The notes: generated from the sequence alone by a model not told the origin. Positions 1 to 8,602 are shown, counted from the stretch's first letter. The stretch is DNA of 64,000 bases from Zhengella sedimenti (GCF_046506625.1 NZ_JBKFFP010000003.1:434001-498000); one strand, 5' to 3'. Made by a program: numbers and translations.

Positions 1-1
1 G

Positions 2-361
2 CTGACACTGCGCACGCTGGCGATGCCGGCGGATGCCAATGCCGCCGGCGACATCTTCGGCGGCTGGGTGATGGCGCAGATGGACCTTGCCTGCGGGATT
101 CGCGCCGCCGAGCGGGCGCGCGGCCGTGTCGTCACGGCGGCTGTCAAGGAAATGTCCTTCGCCAAGCCGATGAAGGTTGGCGACACGCTGGCCATCCACA
201 TCGACATCGTGAAGGTGGGGCGCACGTCCATGGTCCTGGCGGTGGAAGCCTGGGCGCAGCGTTATCTCTCCGACATCATGGAACGCGTCACCCATGCCGA
301 TTTCATCATGGTGGCGCTGGATGCGGAGGGGCGTCCGACGCCGATCCCGCCCGAAGGATGA
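2..361 (+). CDS. YciA-type acyl-CoA thioesterase, 5' end outside window
   Basis: Hotdog-fold acyl-CoA thioesterase that hydrolyses acyl-CoA to free acid and CoA in the cytoplasm. The frame is open to the window edge, so the true start lies upstream; 119 residues are visible. The family signature GDIFGGWVMAQMD is present and includes the Asp thought to be catalytic in YciA. It is followed by the usual central strand segment ending in FAKPMKVGDTL. The first visible residues (LTLRTLAMPAD) match the usual YciA N-terminus, so only a few codons are missing. It converges on the next gene with 15 bp between them. An ATG at 23 is internal and not the start. Confidence 0.9.
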   Translation: MTLRTLAMPADANAAGDIFGGWVMAQMDLACGIRAAERARGRVVTAAVKEMSFAKPMKVGDTLAIHIDIVKVGRTSMVLAVEAWAQRYLSDIMERVTHADFIMVALDAEGRPTPIPPEG

Positions 362-376
362 GCCGGTGCCGGGGCG

Positions 377-745
377 TCAGGGCCGGTTTCCGGCGCGGCG
401 CCGGCGATGGCTTCGCTGCCAGGCCAGGAACAGGCGATAACCCGCCCCGGCCATCTGCCGCAGGCCGGGAACCCTGAACAGGAAGGCGGCGTGGCGCAGG
501 AAGGGCAATTCCCGCCAGATCCGCGCGAAGGCATCGACACCGACATGCCAGCGGCCCTGCGTGTCGCGGAGGTGAAAGCGGTTCAGCAGATCGTCGCGCG
601 TCTTCCCGGGTGGCAGCGCATGGTCCGGCAGGGCCGTGATGTCATGCCAGGCGATGGCGCCCGCGCGGTCCATCCGGCCATACCAGCCCACTTCCATGCG
701 GCAGACCGGGCATTGCCCGTCATACCAGACCTCGACCGGTGCCAT
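377..745 (-). CDS. DCC-family (DUF393) thiol-disulfide oxidoreductase-like protein
   Basis: Small cytoplasmic protein of the DCC/DUF393 family, predicted thioredoxin-fold redox proteins of unknown substrate. The 122 residues begin with the motif that names the family: VWYDGQCPVCRMEVGWY has DGxCxxC at residues ~9-14. The middle carries the usual RFHLRDTQGRWHVGVDAF segment. The C-terminus is very basic (QRSHRRRRAGNR). Length is normal for the family. The gene is read towards the thioesterase gene and is separated by 34 bp from the extensin-like gene upstream on the same strand, so the two may share a transcript. The function is inferred from the motif only. Confidence 0.88.
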   Translation of the reverse strand: MAPVEVWYDGQCPVCRMEVGWYGRMDRAGAIAWHDITALPDHALPPGKTRDDLLNRFHLRDTQGRWHVGVDAFARIWRELPFLRHAAFLFRVPGLRQMAGAGYRLFLAWQRSHRRRRAGNRP

Positions 746-779
746 GTCCTGCCCTCGTCACATCCGGGCAGGAACTGCC

Positions 780-1514
780 CTATTTGCACACGCGGTAGCC
801 GGACGACCGTTTCATGACGTCGAAATGGAAATGATCCCTGTGGTCGCGATCGTATCCGGGTCCCAGCACGGTGGAAAAATAGGGGCAGGCGTCCTCGCGG
901 ACAGAGGCCAGCAGGCTTTTTTCGCGGAAGGAGAAGAAGCCGGGCTTGCGCACATCGACCTTGCGGCCGCTGTTGAGCGTGATGTCCATGATGTCGATGG
1001 CATCGCCGGTGGCATGGGCCGAAAGCTTGCCCTCGCCGCGAATGCGGCGGCAGGAATAGGACGAACCCTGGCGGATGGTGTCGACGCCGGACAGGTAGCG
1101 CAGGCGCGCCGCCGGCACCAGTTCCTCGTCCGTCCACTTCGCCACGGCTTCGGCCATGGCACAGGTCACCGTGGCAGCCGGTTGCAGTTTCACGCCATGG
1201 GGCAGGCGGGTGACCTCCACCGGCCATGCGATGCCGCAGCCGCCCCCCTCGCTGATGCGCGGCAGATCGCGGAATTCGACGTCGAGGCGCTTGAGGCGCT
1301 TGCGGCAGGCCGTTTCGGCGGCCGGCATGACTTGCGACGGCTCGGCGAACAGGTCCGGGCTCATCATGCCGCCGAACAGCGAGGCGGTGCGGGTCTGACG
1401 GTCGACGCCGGCGGACGGACGCAGCGTGTCGTCGTCGCCGAAGCAGGCGGTGAGCGCCAATCCCGTGATGGCGAGCGCCAGGGCACGGGCAACCCGGTTC
1501 TTCATGCCTGTCAT
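780..1514 (-). CDS. Extensin-like C-terminal domain lipoprotein
   Basis: Predicted envelope lipoprotein of the bacterial extensin-like family, a fold related to D,D-peptidases that probably acts on or binds peptidoglycan. The 244 residues start with a basic N-region and hydrophobic helix ending in a lipobox (LALTACF, Cys at ~24). The extensin-like domain fills the C-terminal two thirds. It has the family's metal or active-site motifs SAHATGDAIDI and RDHRDHFHFD, and paired Cys residues (TVTCAMAEAV, SYSCRR, DACPYF, YRVCK). The start MTGMKNR could also be the second Met three codons later. It stands as the first gene of a two-gene minus-strand set with the DCC protein. Confidence 0.85.
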   Translation of the reverse strand: MTGMKNRVARALALAITGLALTACFGDDDTLRPSAGVDRQTRTASLFGGMMSPDLFAEPSQVMPAAETACRKRLKRLDVEFRDLPRISEGGGCGIAWPVEVTRLPHGVKLQPAATVTCAMAEAVAKWTDEELVPAARLRYLSGVDTIRQGSSYSCRRIRGEGKLSAHATGDAIDIMDITLNSGRKVDVRKPGFFSFREKSLLASVREDACPYFSTVLGPGYDRDHRDHFHFDVMKRSSGYRVCK

Positions 1515-1611
1515 GTCCTGCTCCGCAATCGTGAAAGCAGGAACGCTAATATGGCGGCGGTAAAGGAAGCCTTGCCCCCGGCGTTAACGCCCAAGGCCAT
1601 TGCGTGGCATG

Positions 1612-2496
1612 TCAGGCCGGCTTGCGGCGTTTCAGCGCCGGGACGATTTCCACCGCGAGCATGGCGGCCAGCATCAGCGCGCAGCCGGCATAGCCCTGCA
1701 ACCCAAGCCTTTCGCCAAGGAGGAGGGCGCCGAGGATGGCGGCGAACACGGCCTCCGAGGACAGGAAGATCGCGGCCTGCGGCGCGGTCGTATGGCGCTG
1801 TGCCACCGCCTGGATGGTGAAGGCGATGCCACCGGCAAAGATGCCGGCATAGAGGATTTCCGGCGCGGCAAGGCCGATTGCCGCCATGTCCCACGGTTCC
1901 ATGGCGATGGCGAAGCCCAGGCCGAGCACGGCGCTGAGCGCGAACTGCGTGACGGCAAGCGCGACCGGGCGGCCGGACGAGGCGGCGTAGCGCCCGGTCA
2001 GCGTGACCTGCATGGCCCAGAACAGCGCGCACAGGACGGTCAGCCAGTCGCCCGGCGTCAGGCTCTCCAGCCGTCCTCCCGACAGGTACCAGATGCCGGT
2101 CATGGCCAGCGCGGCGGCCGGCCAGATCACCGGATGCGGCCATTGGCGGAACAGGGCGATGGCGAGGAAGGGCGTGAAGACGACATAAAGCCCGGTGAGG
2201 AAACCCGCATTGGTCACCGACGTTGTCTGCAGGCCCACTTGCTGGGCGCCCATGCCGGCAAAGAAGAAGAGCCCGGTGAGCGTGAAGGCGCGCCAGTCGG
2301 CGCGGGACAGCGGCGTGTCCGCGCGACGGGCCTCGCGCAGTGCAAGCGGCAGCATGGCCAGCGTGGCAATGGCGAAGCGCAAACCGATGAACAGCCACGG
2401 ACCGATGCTCTCCATGGCCGTCGACTGTGCGACAAAACCCATGCCCCAGATGGCGCCGGAGGTGAGGAGAAGCAGGTTTGCTCGGATGCGGGTCAT
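1612..2496 (-). CDS. DMT/EamA-family inner-membrane exporter
   Basis: Ten-helix transporter of the drug/metabolite (EamA) superfamily, 294 residues, with two repeated five-helix halves. The first half begins LLLLTSGAIWGMGFVAQ and the second begins around LTVLCALFWAMQVTL, each with the small-residue and Trp pattern of EamA repeats. Late segment SSEAVFAAILGALLLGE is the family's conserved ninth-helix motif. Substrates of this superfamily are amino acids, sugars or drugs; none can be assigned here. I chose the ATG at 2496 (MTRIRANLLLL) because the longer frame adds 22 Pro/Gly/Arg-rich residues that do not resemble a transporter N-terminus. Single gene with no clear operon partner. Confidence 0.88.
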   Translation of the reverse strand: MTRIRANLLLLTSGAIWGMGFVAQSTAMESIGPWLFIGLRFAIATLAMLPLALREARRADTPLSRADWRAFTLTGLFFFAGMGAQQVGLQTTSVTNAGFLTGLYVVFTPFLAIALFRQWPHPVIWPAAALAMTGIWYLSGGRLESLTPGDWLTVLCALFWAMQVTLTGRYAASSGRPVALAVTQFALSAVLGLGFAIAMEPWDMAAIGLAAPEILYAGIFAGGIAFTIQAVAQRHTTAPQAAIFLSSEAVFAAILGALLLGERLGLQGYAGCALMLAAMLAVEIVPALKRRKPA

Positions 2497-2604
2497 GGCT
2501 CGGGATCCCGGACAGGCGGTTGCCCGACCCGTCTCCCCCGGCACAAGCGCCCGGTCAATCAAAATCCGTCGATGGTTGCCATCGAAAAGGCTGACAGGTT
2601 CATG

Positions 2605-3096
2605 TCAGCCGGGCGGCAGGATGGCGCGCAGAAAGGCCTTGTTGGCACCAAAATCGGCGCGGCCGAGCTGGGCGCGGGCATAGGCCCGCAGGCCGGTCCT
2701 GCCATTGGCCAGTTCGAGCGCCTCGATGTCGACGGTATCGGGAAAACGCATGAGCGGCGAGCGGACGACGAAACGGGCATAGCCGGGGTCGCGGCCGTCA
2801 TCGACGCGCTCAAACGGCCGGTGCCCGTCCGCCACGCGCAGGGCTATGGCCGCGACAAGGGCCGCAGGCGTTTCATCGCTTTCGCCAAGCACGATATCCG
2901 GTTCGCTGCCGCAAAGGCCGGGCGTGCAGGCAAGCGCATCATTGGGCGTGCGGCTGCGCGGGGCGTTGTCGAAATCGTAGCGTCCGAGATCGGCGGGTCC
3001 GGCCATGCGTTCCCAGAAGCCGTGCCGGTCGAAGGCAAAGACCAATCCGACGGCAACGAGAATGGCGAGGACGATATAGACGGTGGTCATGACCAT
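2605..3096 (-). CDS. DUF1499 family membrane-anchored protein
   Basis: 163-residue protein with one N-terminal membrane helix (TTVYIVLAILVAVGLVF) followed by a DUF1499 domain of unknown function. The recognisable family features are the Cys-containing loop ACTPGLCGSEPDIV, the segment ARFVVRSPLMRFPDTVDIEA and the final RAYARAQLGRADFGAN. Three in-frame ATGs lie within 15 bp; the one at 3096 has AAAGG at a suitable distance. It starts 21 bp downstream of the sugar dehydrogenase gene on the same strand, so the two are probably co-transcribed. Confidence 0.82.
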   Translation of the reverse strand: MVMTTVYIVLAILVAVGLVFAFDRHGFWERMAGPADLGRYDFDNAPRSRTPNDALACTPGLCGSEPDIVLGESDETPAALVAAIALRVADGHRPFERVDDGRDPGYARFVVRSPLMRFPDTVDIEALELANGRTGLRAYARAQLGRADFGANKAFLRAILPPG

Positions 3097-3116
3097 TCTC
3101 ATGCCTTTGGGACGCC

Positions 3117-4250
3117 CTATCGGGCAATACGGACAAGCTGGCCCGGATCCTCGTCGGTGATGAGCCAGATGGCGCCATCGGACGCCACCTCGATATCGCG
3201 GATGCGCCCGAATGCGCCTTCGAAGATCCGTTCCTCGGGGCCGATTTCCCCGTTCGCACCGCGCTCGACCCTGGAAACAAGCTGGAATTTCAGCGCACCG
3301 GCCAGGAAATCGCCCTGCCATTCGGGAAACATCGTGCCATCATAAACGGTGAGGCCCGATGGCGCGATGGAGGGGTCCCAGTAGAATTCGGGCTGTTCGT
3401 ATCCGGGGGCTTCGCTGCCGACGCCGATCTTCGCGCCGGAATAATGCGCGCCGTAGGAAATGACCGGCCAGCCATAGTTGCGGCCGCGTTGCGGCTGGTT
3501 CAACTCGTCGCCGCCGCGCGCGCCATGTTCGGTGATCCAGAGCGAATCCGTCACCGGGTCCCAGGTCGCGCCCTGCGGATTGCGGTGGCCCTTGGACCAG
3601 AGTTCCGGCCGCGTGCCGTCCTGGCCTGTCCAGGGGTTGTCACGGGGAACGGAGCCGTCCGGATTGATTCGCAGCACCGCGCCGGCATGGTCGTTCATGT
3701 CCTGCGCGCGGTCATCGTCGCCCCGGTCGCCGATGGTGAAGAAGATCGTGCCGTCGGGCGCGGGCACGATGCGCGAGCCGAAATGCCGGCCGGAGCGTGT
3801 CTTCGCGGCCATGGTGAAGATCACGCGCACATCCTCCAGCCGCGGAGGAGCGCCGTCACGCACCAGGCGCGCCCGCGCAATGGCCGTGCCCTGGCCGCCA
3901 CGACCCGGTTCGGAAAAGGACAGGAAGATCGTGCCGGTTTCGGCGAAGTCGCTGGCGAGCGCCACGTCGAGCAGGCCGCCCTGGCCGGTATCGGCGACCT
4001 CCGGCACGCCGCTTATGGGAGCGGAGAGCGCGCCATCGGCGAAAAGGCGCAGGCGTCCTTCCCGCTCCGTCACAAGGACGGATCCGTCAGGCAGGAAGGC
4101 CATGCCCCAGGGATGGGAAAGCCCGTCGGTCATGACGGTGGCCGTCACCGGACCGGCGGATGTCTCGTGCGTAGTCGTCTGCGCGAAAGCGGATGCAGCG
4201 GCCAGCAGGCCTGCCGCGGCGAGGGCGGTTGTGAGTGCGTTGTTTCTCAT
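3117..4250 (-). CDS. PQQ-dependent soluble aldose dehydrogenase (Yli/GSDH family)
   Basis: Periplasmic six-bladed beta-propeller dehydrogenase related to soluble glucose/sorbosone dehydrogenases, expected to oxidise aldose sugars with PQQ and calcium. The 377 residues start with a cleavable signal peptide (LAAAGLLAAASAFAQ). Family landmarks follow in order: LSHPWGMAFLPDGSVLVTER, QGGLLDVALASDF, RSGRHFGSRIVPAPDGTIFF, IGDRGDDDRAQ, GHRNPQGATWDP and WITEHGARGGDELN. The His in GLSHPWGM and the Arg/Asp pairs are those that line the PQQ site in the family. No PQQ synthesis genes are in the window. It precedes the DUF1499 gene with 20 bp between them. Confidence 0.92.
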   Translation of the reverse strand: MRNNALTTALAAAGLLAAASAFAQTTTHETSAGPVTATVMTDGLSHPWGMAFLPDGSVLVTEREGRLRLFADGALSAPISGVPEVADTGQGGLLDVALASDFAETGTIFLSFSEPGRGGQGTAIARARLVRDGAPPRLEDVRVIFTMAAKTRSGRHFGSRIVPAPDGTIFFTIGDRGDDDRAQDMNDHAGAVLRINPDGSVPRDNPWTGQDGTRPELWSKGHRNPQGATWDPVTDSLWITEHGARGGDELNQPQRGRNYGWPVISYGAHYSGAKIGVGSEAPGYEQPEFYWDPSIAPSGLTVYDGTMFPEWQGDFLAGALKFQLVSRVERGANGEIGPEERIFEGAFGRIRDIEVASDGAIWLITDEDPGQLVRIAR

Positions 4251-4403
4251 GACCTGAAATTTAGGGAATATGGGCGCGCGGGCAAGTTGCCCGGCAGGCC
4301 GTTCACGCCAAGGTGATGGCGCGCCGGCCTTGCGTGACCGACCGCCTGTCGCAAGGCGCGCAATGCGTGTATCCTCTCGCGGACGCCATACGGAGAATCA
4401 GGC

Positions 4404-4952
4404 ATGCAGGGGGTCAACGACAACCCGCACATCCCCGTCGCGCCGGAAGAAGCCCGCGCGGCATTCGCCGTCTCCCTTGCGGCATTCCTGCTGCCGGCGC
4501 TTGGCGTTGCCTGCCTCTTCATGGGCACGTGGTTCGCGTTCTGGCTTGGCGGGCAGGGTTCCGTACCGCTCGCCCGCCTTGCGCTGCTGGGCGGTTGCCT
4601 GGCCAGCCCGGTGCTGGCCGCGCATGGCCTGCTGGCGGCGGCGGCGCAGCGCGTGCAGCTTCTTTCCCATGCCATCGTGATCGAACAGGGTGTGACCGCA
4701 CCGCGGCGCGAAACGCTGAGTTACGACTTCGTCACCGGCATGACGCTTCGCGGAAGCCTGAACGGAAGGCTGACCGGCAGCGGAAGCCTGGTGCTCGAAC
4801 TTGCCGATGGCGGGCATGTCAGCGTTTCCGGCCTGAAGGACGCGGCCCGGGCGAAAAGGGCGATCGCGGCCATGGCGCGTCACCGCCAGAGGGGAATGCG
4901 CCAGCGGCCTGCCCGCCAGGGGCTGCAAGCGGCCGCCGCCGGCGCGGCCTGA
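4404..4952 (+). CDS. Membrane protein with PH-like C-terminal domain, unknown function
   Basis: I do not recognise a named family. The 182 residues contain two hydrophobic segments (AVSLAAFLLPALGVACLFMGTWF and a second around LALLGGCLASPVLAAHGLLAAAA). After that comes a soluble part whose pattern, a strand-rich stretch such as LSHAIVIEQGVTAPRRETL then LVLELADGGHVSVSGL, resembles bacterial PH (bPH2-like) domains that follow two membrane helices. The tail is basic (RHRQRGMRQRPARQ). The start is supported by GGAGAATCAGGC before the ATG. It lies alone between the sugar dehydrogenase (divergent) and the greA leader. Confidence 0.7.
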   Translation: MQGVNDNPHIPVAPEEARAAFAVSLAAFLLPALGVACLFMGTWFAFWLGGQGSVPLARLALLGGCLASPVLAAHGLLAAAAQRVQLLSHAIVIEQGVTAPRRETLSYDFVTGMTLRGSLNGRLTGSGSLVLELADGGHVSVSGLKDAARAKRAIAAMARHRQRGMRQRPARQGLQAAAAGAA

Positions 4953-5004
4953 CATTTTTCGCGTGAAAATGCCCAAATCGGTGTTATATTTGCTTTTCAG
5001 TCTG

Positions 5005-5043
5005 AACGGTTCGCCGGATCGTACCGGTGACCGTTTTCTTTTT
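5005..5043 (+). terminator. Intrinsic-terminator-like hairpin in the greA leader
   Basis: AACGGT (5005-5010) pairs with ACCGTT (5030-5035). After a one-base bulge, CGCCGG (5012-5017) pairs with CCGGTG (5024-5029), leaving a six-base loop. The stem is followed by TTCTTTTT. It lies 53 bp after the stop of the upstream membrane protein gene and 88 bp before greA. It could end the upstream transcript, or attenuate a greA transcript starting near the TTATATT at about 4984. Confidence 0.65.
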
Positions 5044-5130
5044 GTCCGTTCGCGAGGGGAACGGGCAAGTTCCGCACAGTGACAACCCGGCAGCCGGGCC
5101 CGGCCCGGACGCCGAAGTACAGGTGAGACC

Positions 5131-5604
5131 ATGAACAAGGTACCAATGACGCAACGAGGCTTCGAGGCGCTGAAGGAGGAACTGCGCTGGCGCCAGCAGG
5201 AAGAACGTCCGCGCATCATTGACGCCATCGCCGAAGCGCGCGCCCACGGGGACCTTTCGGAAAACGCCGAATACCACGCGGCCAAGGAAGCCCAGAGCCT
5301 AAACGAGGGCCGGGTCGGCGAACTGGAAGACCTGGTGGCCCGCGCCGAGGTGATCGACGTGGCCAAGCTGGGCGGAAGCACGATCAAGTTCGGCGCCACG
5401 GTGCTGCTTGTCGACGAGGATACCGAGGAAGAGAAGACCTACCAGATCGTCGGCGACCAGGAGGCCGATGTGAAGGAGGGCCGGATTTCCATTTCCTCCC
5501 CCATCGCCCGCGCGCTGATCGGCAAGGAAGCCGGCGACACCATCGAGGTGAACGCTCCGGGCGGGGCCAAGGGCTACGAGATCCTCGAGGTCAGATACGT
5601 CTGA
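5131..5604 (+). CDS. greA: Transcription elongation factor GreA
   Basis: Cleavage factor that enters the secondary channel of RNA polymerase and triggers endonucleolytic rescue of backtracked complexes. The 157 residues have the standard length and order. The N-terminal antiparallel coiled coil is present (EALKEELRWRQQEERPRI to NEGRVGELEDLVARAEVID), with the acidic tip in DLSENAEYHAAKE (the Asp and Glu that position Mg2+). The C-terminal FKBP-like domain ends in SSPIARALIGKEAGDTIEV and YEILEVRYV. The first gene of the greA-lpsB pair, it is separated from lpsB by 22 bp. Confidence 0.98.
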   Translation: MNKVPMTQRGFEALKEELRWRQQEERPRIIDAIAEARAHGDLSENAEYHAAKEAQSLNEGRVGELEDLVARAEVIDVAKLGGSTIKFGATVLLVDEDTEEEKTYQIVGDQEADVKEGRISISSPIARALIGKEAGDTIEVNAPGGAKGYEILEVRYV

Positions 5605-5626
5605 CACGGCGGGGCGGACGGGCACC

Positions 5627-6685
5627 ATGCGGATCAGGGACGTCGAGGTCATCGCACCGCATTTCAAGCGGCGGCTGTCCGGCGTCACGTCGACGGTGAT
5701 CCAGCTCGTGCCGGAGCAGGCGCGCTCCGGGCTTTCCATCGTCACGCTCGGGCCCGGTCTGCCTGAGGGCATGCCGTCCATGGCGTGGTGGCAGGTTCCG
5801 GCCCTTTGGCGCCGGCCGGCACGGCGGCGCTGGCGCATCTGGCACGCGCGGCGCAATGTCGAGATGATCGCCGGCATCGTGCTGCGCGACGTGTTGCGCA
5901 TGCCGCTGAAACTCCTGTTCACATCGGCGGCGCAGCGCCACCACAAGCCCTTCACCAAATGGCTGATCCGGCGCATGGACGCCGTGGTGGCGACGAGCGC
6001 GCGATCCGGTTCCTATCTCGACGTGCCCCACACCGTGAACATGCACGGCATCGACCTGGAGCGGTTCCATCCGCCACGCGACGCATCCGACGCCTTTGCG
6101 GCGTCCGGACTGCCCGGCGAGCGGGCGGTCGGCTGTTTCGGCCGGGTGCGCGAACAGAAGGGCACCGATCTCTTCGTGGATGCGATGATCGCCCTTCTGC
6201 CGGACCATCCCGGCTGGACGGCGGTCATCACCGGGCGGGTGACGCCCGAGCACAGGGCTTTCGCCGACCGGCTGCAGGCGCGAATCGATGCGGCGGGCCT
6301 CAACGATCGCATCCGGTTTCTGGGCGAGGTGGACGACATCCGGCCCTGGTACCGGCGGGTGAGCCTCTATGTCGCGCCGTCGCGCAACGAGGGCTTCGGC
6401 CTGACGCCGCTGGAGGCGATGGCCTCGCGCACGGCGGTGGTGGCCAGCGATGCCGGGGCCTATTCCGAGATGATCCTGGAAGGAAAGACGGGCGCCGTGG
6501 TGCCGGCCGGCGACGGCGCGGCGCTGCGCGAGGCGATCCGGCCCTATCTGGCCGACCCCGCGCTGGCGGATGCCCATGGCGCGGCGGCGCTGGAACACGT
6601 GCGGGCGCATTTCGCGCTGGCGCGCGAGGCGCAGGGCTTGCAGGCCGTCTATGACCGGCTGTGGGCCGGGGAGAGTATGCGATGA
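5627..6685 (+). CDS. lpsB: LPS core glycosyltransferase, GT4 family (LpsB/LpcC-like mannosyltransferase)
   Basis: Retaining GT-B glycosyltransferase expected to add a mannose-type sugar to the lipid A-Kdo inner core on the cytoplasmic face of the membrane. The 352 residues show VEVIAPHFKRRLSGVTST at the acceptor-side N-terminus, as in rhizobial LpcC/LpsB. The C-terminal donor domain has GRVREQKGTDLFVDAM and the family's E-x7-E motif in YVAPSRNEGFGLTPLEAMA. Position directly after greA matches lpsB in Sinorhizobium. The stop overlaps the next start as ATGA, so the glycan genes begin as a coupled operon. Confidence 0.92.
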   Translation: MRIRDVEVIAPHFKRRLSGVTSTVIQLVPEQARSGLSIVTLGPGLPEGMPSMAWWQVPALWRRPARRRWRIWHARRNVEMIAGIVLRDVLRMPLKLLFTSAAQRHHKPFTKWLIRRMDAVVATSARSGSYLDVPHTVNMHGIDLERFHPPRDASDAFAASGLPGERAVGCFGRVREQKGTDLFVDAMIALLPDHPGWTAVITGRVTPEHRAFADRLQARIDAAGLNDRIRFLGEVDDIRPWYRRVSLYVAPSRNEGFGLTPLEAMASRTAVVASDAGAYSEMILEGKTGAVVPAGDGAALREAIRPYLADPALADAHGAAALEHVRAHFALAREAQGLQAVYDRLWAGESMR

Positions 6686-7536
6686 CCGCGCCCGGCACGC
6701 CGCGCACCACCATCGTTTCGGTCGCGTGGAACAGCGCGGACGTGCTGCCCGCCATGCTGGCCTCGATCCCGCAGGGCGTGCCGGTCGTCGTGGTCGACAA
6801 TGCCGGTACGGATGCCAGCGGCGAGATCGCGCGCGCGGCCGGCGCCCATGTGGTGCGCCTGGAGGAAAACCTCGGCTTCGGGCGCGGCTGCAATGCCGGC
6901 GCGGCGCTGGCCGGGACCGAGTTCCTGCTTTTCCTCAACCCGGACGCGGCGTTGGAGCCGGGCGCCCTGGCGGCGCTGGAAGCGGCGGCGGACGCCCATC
7001 CCAACGCCAGCGGCTTCAATCCGCGCATTCGCGACCGCAACGGCCAGGCCTATTTCAAGCGCGGTTCGATCCTGCTTGCGCGGCGCGAAAGGCTGGCGCG
7101 CGGATGGCCGGAGGAAAGCGGGCCGGTGCCGGTCCTCTCGGGGGCTGCCTTCTTCTGCCGGCGCGCGCAGTTCGAGGCGGAAGGCGGATTCGACCCGGCA
7201 ATCTTCCTCTATCACGAGGATGACGACCTTTCGCTGCGCCTCAAGCAGCGCTTCGGGCCGCTGCGCTTCGTGCGCGAGGCCGAGATCGTTCACCTGGAGG
7301 GGCGCGGTTCGCCGCGCAATCCGGAAACGGCGCGCATCAAGTCCTATCACATGGCGCGTTCGCGGCTTTACGCCATGCGCAAGCATGGCCGGCCGTTTCC
7401 TGTCCTGGGCAGTCTCGCCGGGGCGATCCTGAAGCTGCTGTCGCCGGCCAACCTGGTCTCTGCCCGCAAGCGGGCGCAGGCCCTGGCCTATCTGAAGGGC
7501 GTGCTCAGCCGGGTCGGCGAGCGGTCCGGCGGGTAG
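6682..7536 (+). CDS. Glycosyltransferase family 2 (rhamnosyltransferase-like)
   Basis: Inverting GT-A glycosyltransferase, 284 residues, probably transferring a deoxyhexose or hexose to LPS or another surface glycan. N-terminal nucleotide-binding strand TTIVSVAWNSADVLPAML is followed by LEENLGFGRGCNAGA and the metal-binding FLNPDAALEPGAL. The acceptor-side motif FLYHEDDDLSLRLKQ is typical of WbbL/rhamnosyltransferase-like enzymes. I start at the ATG at 6682 because it overlaps the lpsB stop (ATGA). The longer frame would add seven residues inside lpsB. Donor and acceptor sugars cannot be read from sequence. Confidence 0.9.
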   Translation: MTAPGTPRTTIVSVAWNSADVLPAMLASIPQGVPVVVVDNAGTDASGEIARAAGAHVVRLEENLGFGRGCNAGAALAGTEFLLFLNPDAALEPGALAALEAAADAHPNASGFNPRIRDRNGQAYFKRGSILLARRERLARGWPEESGPVPVLSGAAFFCRRAQFEAEGGFDPAIFLYHEDDDLSLRLKQRFGPLRFVREAEIVHLEGRGSPRNPETARIKSYHMARSRLYAMRKHGRPFPVLGSLAGAILKLLSPANLVSARKRAQALAYLKGVLSRVGERSGG

Positions 7537-7719
7537 GCCCTTTCCGCCATTGCAGGACCTTTCCAGGCGCCGCTCCGGGGTTCCGCCGACGTGAATCCGG
7601 GCCGCGCCGCCATCCCGGTTGCCCTGACAAATTGCTTTCCGAACAAAATCCGGGTTGACGATCCATCCCCGGATGAGGCACCTGACCAATAATGAAAAGT
7701 ATTGGTACGGGATCATCGC

Positions 7720-8556
7720 TTGATACCTGCGTACTATATTAATTTAGAAAAATCAAAAGAAAGAAGAAAATACATAGATTCTCTATCAATAGAAAATAAA
7801 TTAGAAATGCATCGAATAAATGCCTGCAACGGGCAGGCGATGGAGGAGGAACAGGTCCGGCGCGTCTATTCCCCGAAAGAGGGCGAAAGACAGCTCACCC
7901 GGTCCGAGGTCGCCTGCTTCCTGAGCCATCGCGCGGCTTGGAAGAGGATCGCGGCGCTGGAAAACGGGCACGGCGCGGTGTTCGAGGACGATGTGCATTT
8001 CTCCCGCAGCCTGGCGAGGTTGCTGACCGATGCGTCCTGGCTGACCGGCGACATGCATGTCGTGAAACTCGACAAGGCGACGCGGCGCCACATCGAACTG
8101 GGGGCGATGGGCGTGCCGGCCGGCGGGGTGCGGATCCGGCGGTTGCTGTCGCTGCATGTCGGATGTGGCGCCTATATCCTGTCGCGCGAATGCGCGGCGG
8201 CGCTGCTGGAACGGACGGAGACCTTCTCGCAACCGGTCGATCACGCGATCTTCGATCCCGCGACGACGGTCATTCCCGATTTCATGCTGTGGCAGGCCGA
8301 GCCGGCGGTGTGCATCCATCAGCAGTTCTCGCAGGAACGCTTCCTGCCGGCTGCGGCGGAGGGGTCAACGCTGGAAGCCGGGCGCGTCGAGAGCAAGAAG
8401 GTCTTGCAAAAGCGAAGTCATCCGGTTCGCCACTTTCTGTGCAAGACCTGGACCGAGTTCAAAAGACCATTTGCGCGTGCGGCCCACTACCTGTGGAAGA
8501 AGATCACTTGTCCTGTCGCGGGCCGCTCCTGGGTCAAGCTGAAATACAACCCTTAG
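7720..8556 (+). CDS. Glycosyltransferase family 25 (LPS/LOS biosynthesis)
   Basis: GT25 enzyme related to LOS beta-galactosyltransferases. The frame has family motifs in order: AYYINLEKSKERR at the N-terminus, INACNGQ, LTRSEVACFLSHRAAW, AVFEDDVHF (the EDD metal site), GCGAYILSR and the late QPVDHAIFD. No ATG fits; TTG at 7720 (LIPAYYIN) gives the usual distance to the INL motif and has GGGAT upstream. TTG at 7702 is the alternative and adds six residues. The first ~35 codons (to about 7825) are strikingly AT-rich and Lys/Ile/Asn-rich compared with the rest. It is separated from the upstream GT2 gene by 183 bp, so it may have its own promoter. Confidence 0.85.
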   Translation: MIPAYYINLEKSKERRKYIDSLSIENKLEMHRINACNGQAMEEEQVRRVYSPKEGERQLTRSEVACFLSHRAAWKRIAALENGHGAVFEDDVHFSRSLARLLTDASWLTGDMHVVKLDKATRRHIELGAMGVPAGGVRIRRLLSLHVGCGAYILSRECAAALLERTETFSQPVDHAIFDPATTVIPDFMLWQAEPAVCIHQQFSQERFLPAAAEGSTLEAGRVESKKVLQKRSHPVRHFLCKTWTEFKRPFARAAHYLWKKITCPVAGRSWVKLKYNP

Positions 8557-8602
8557 TCAGATCGAGCTGCCGCGGTCTGCTGGCAAGAGGAAAAAAACGG
8601 AC

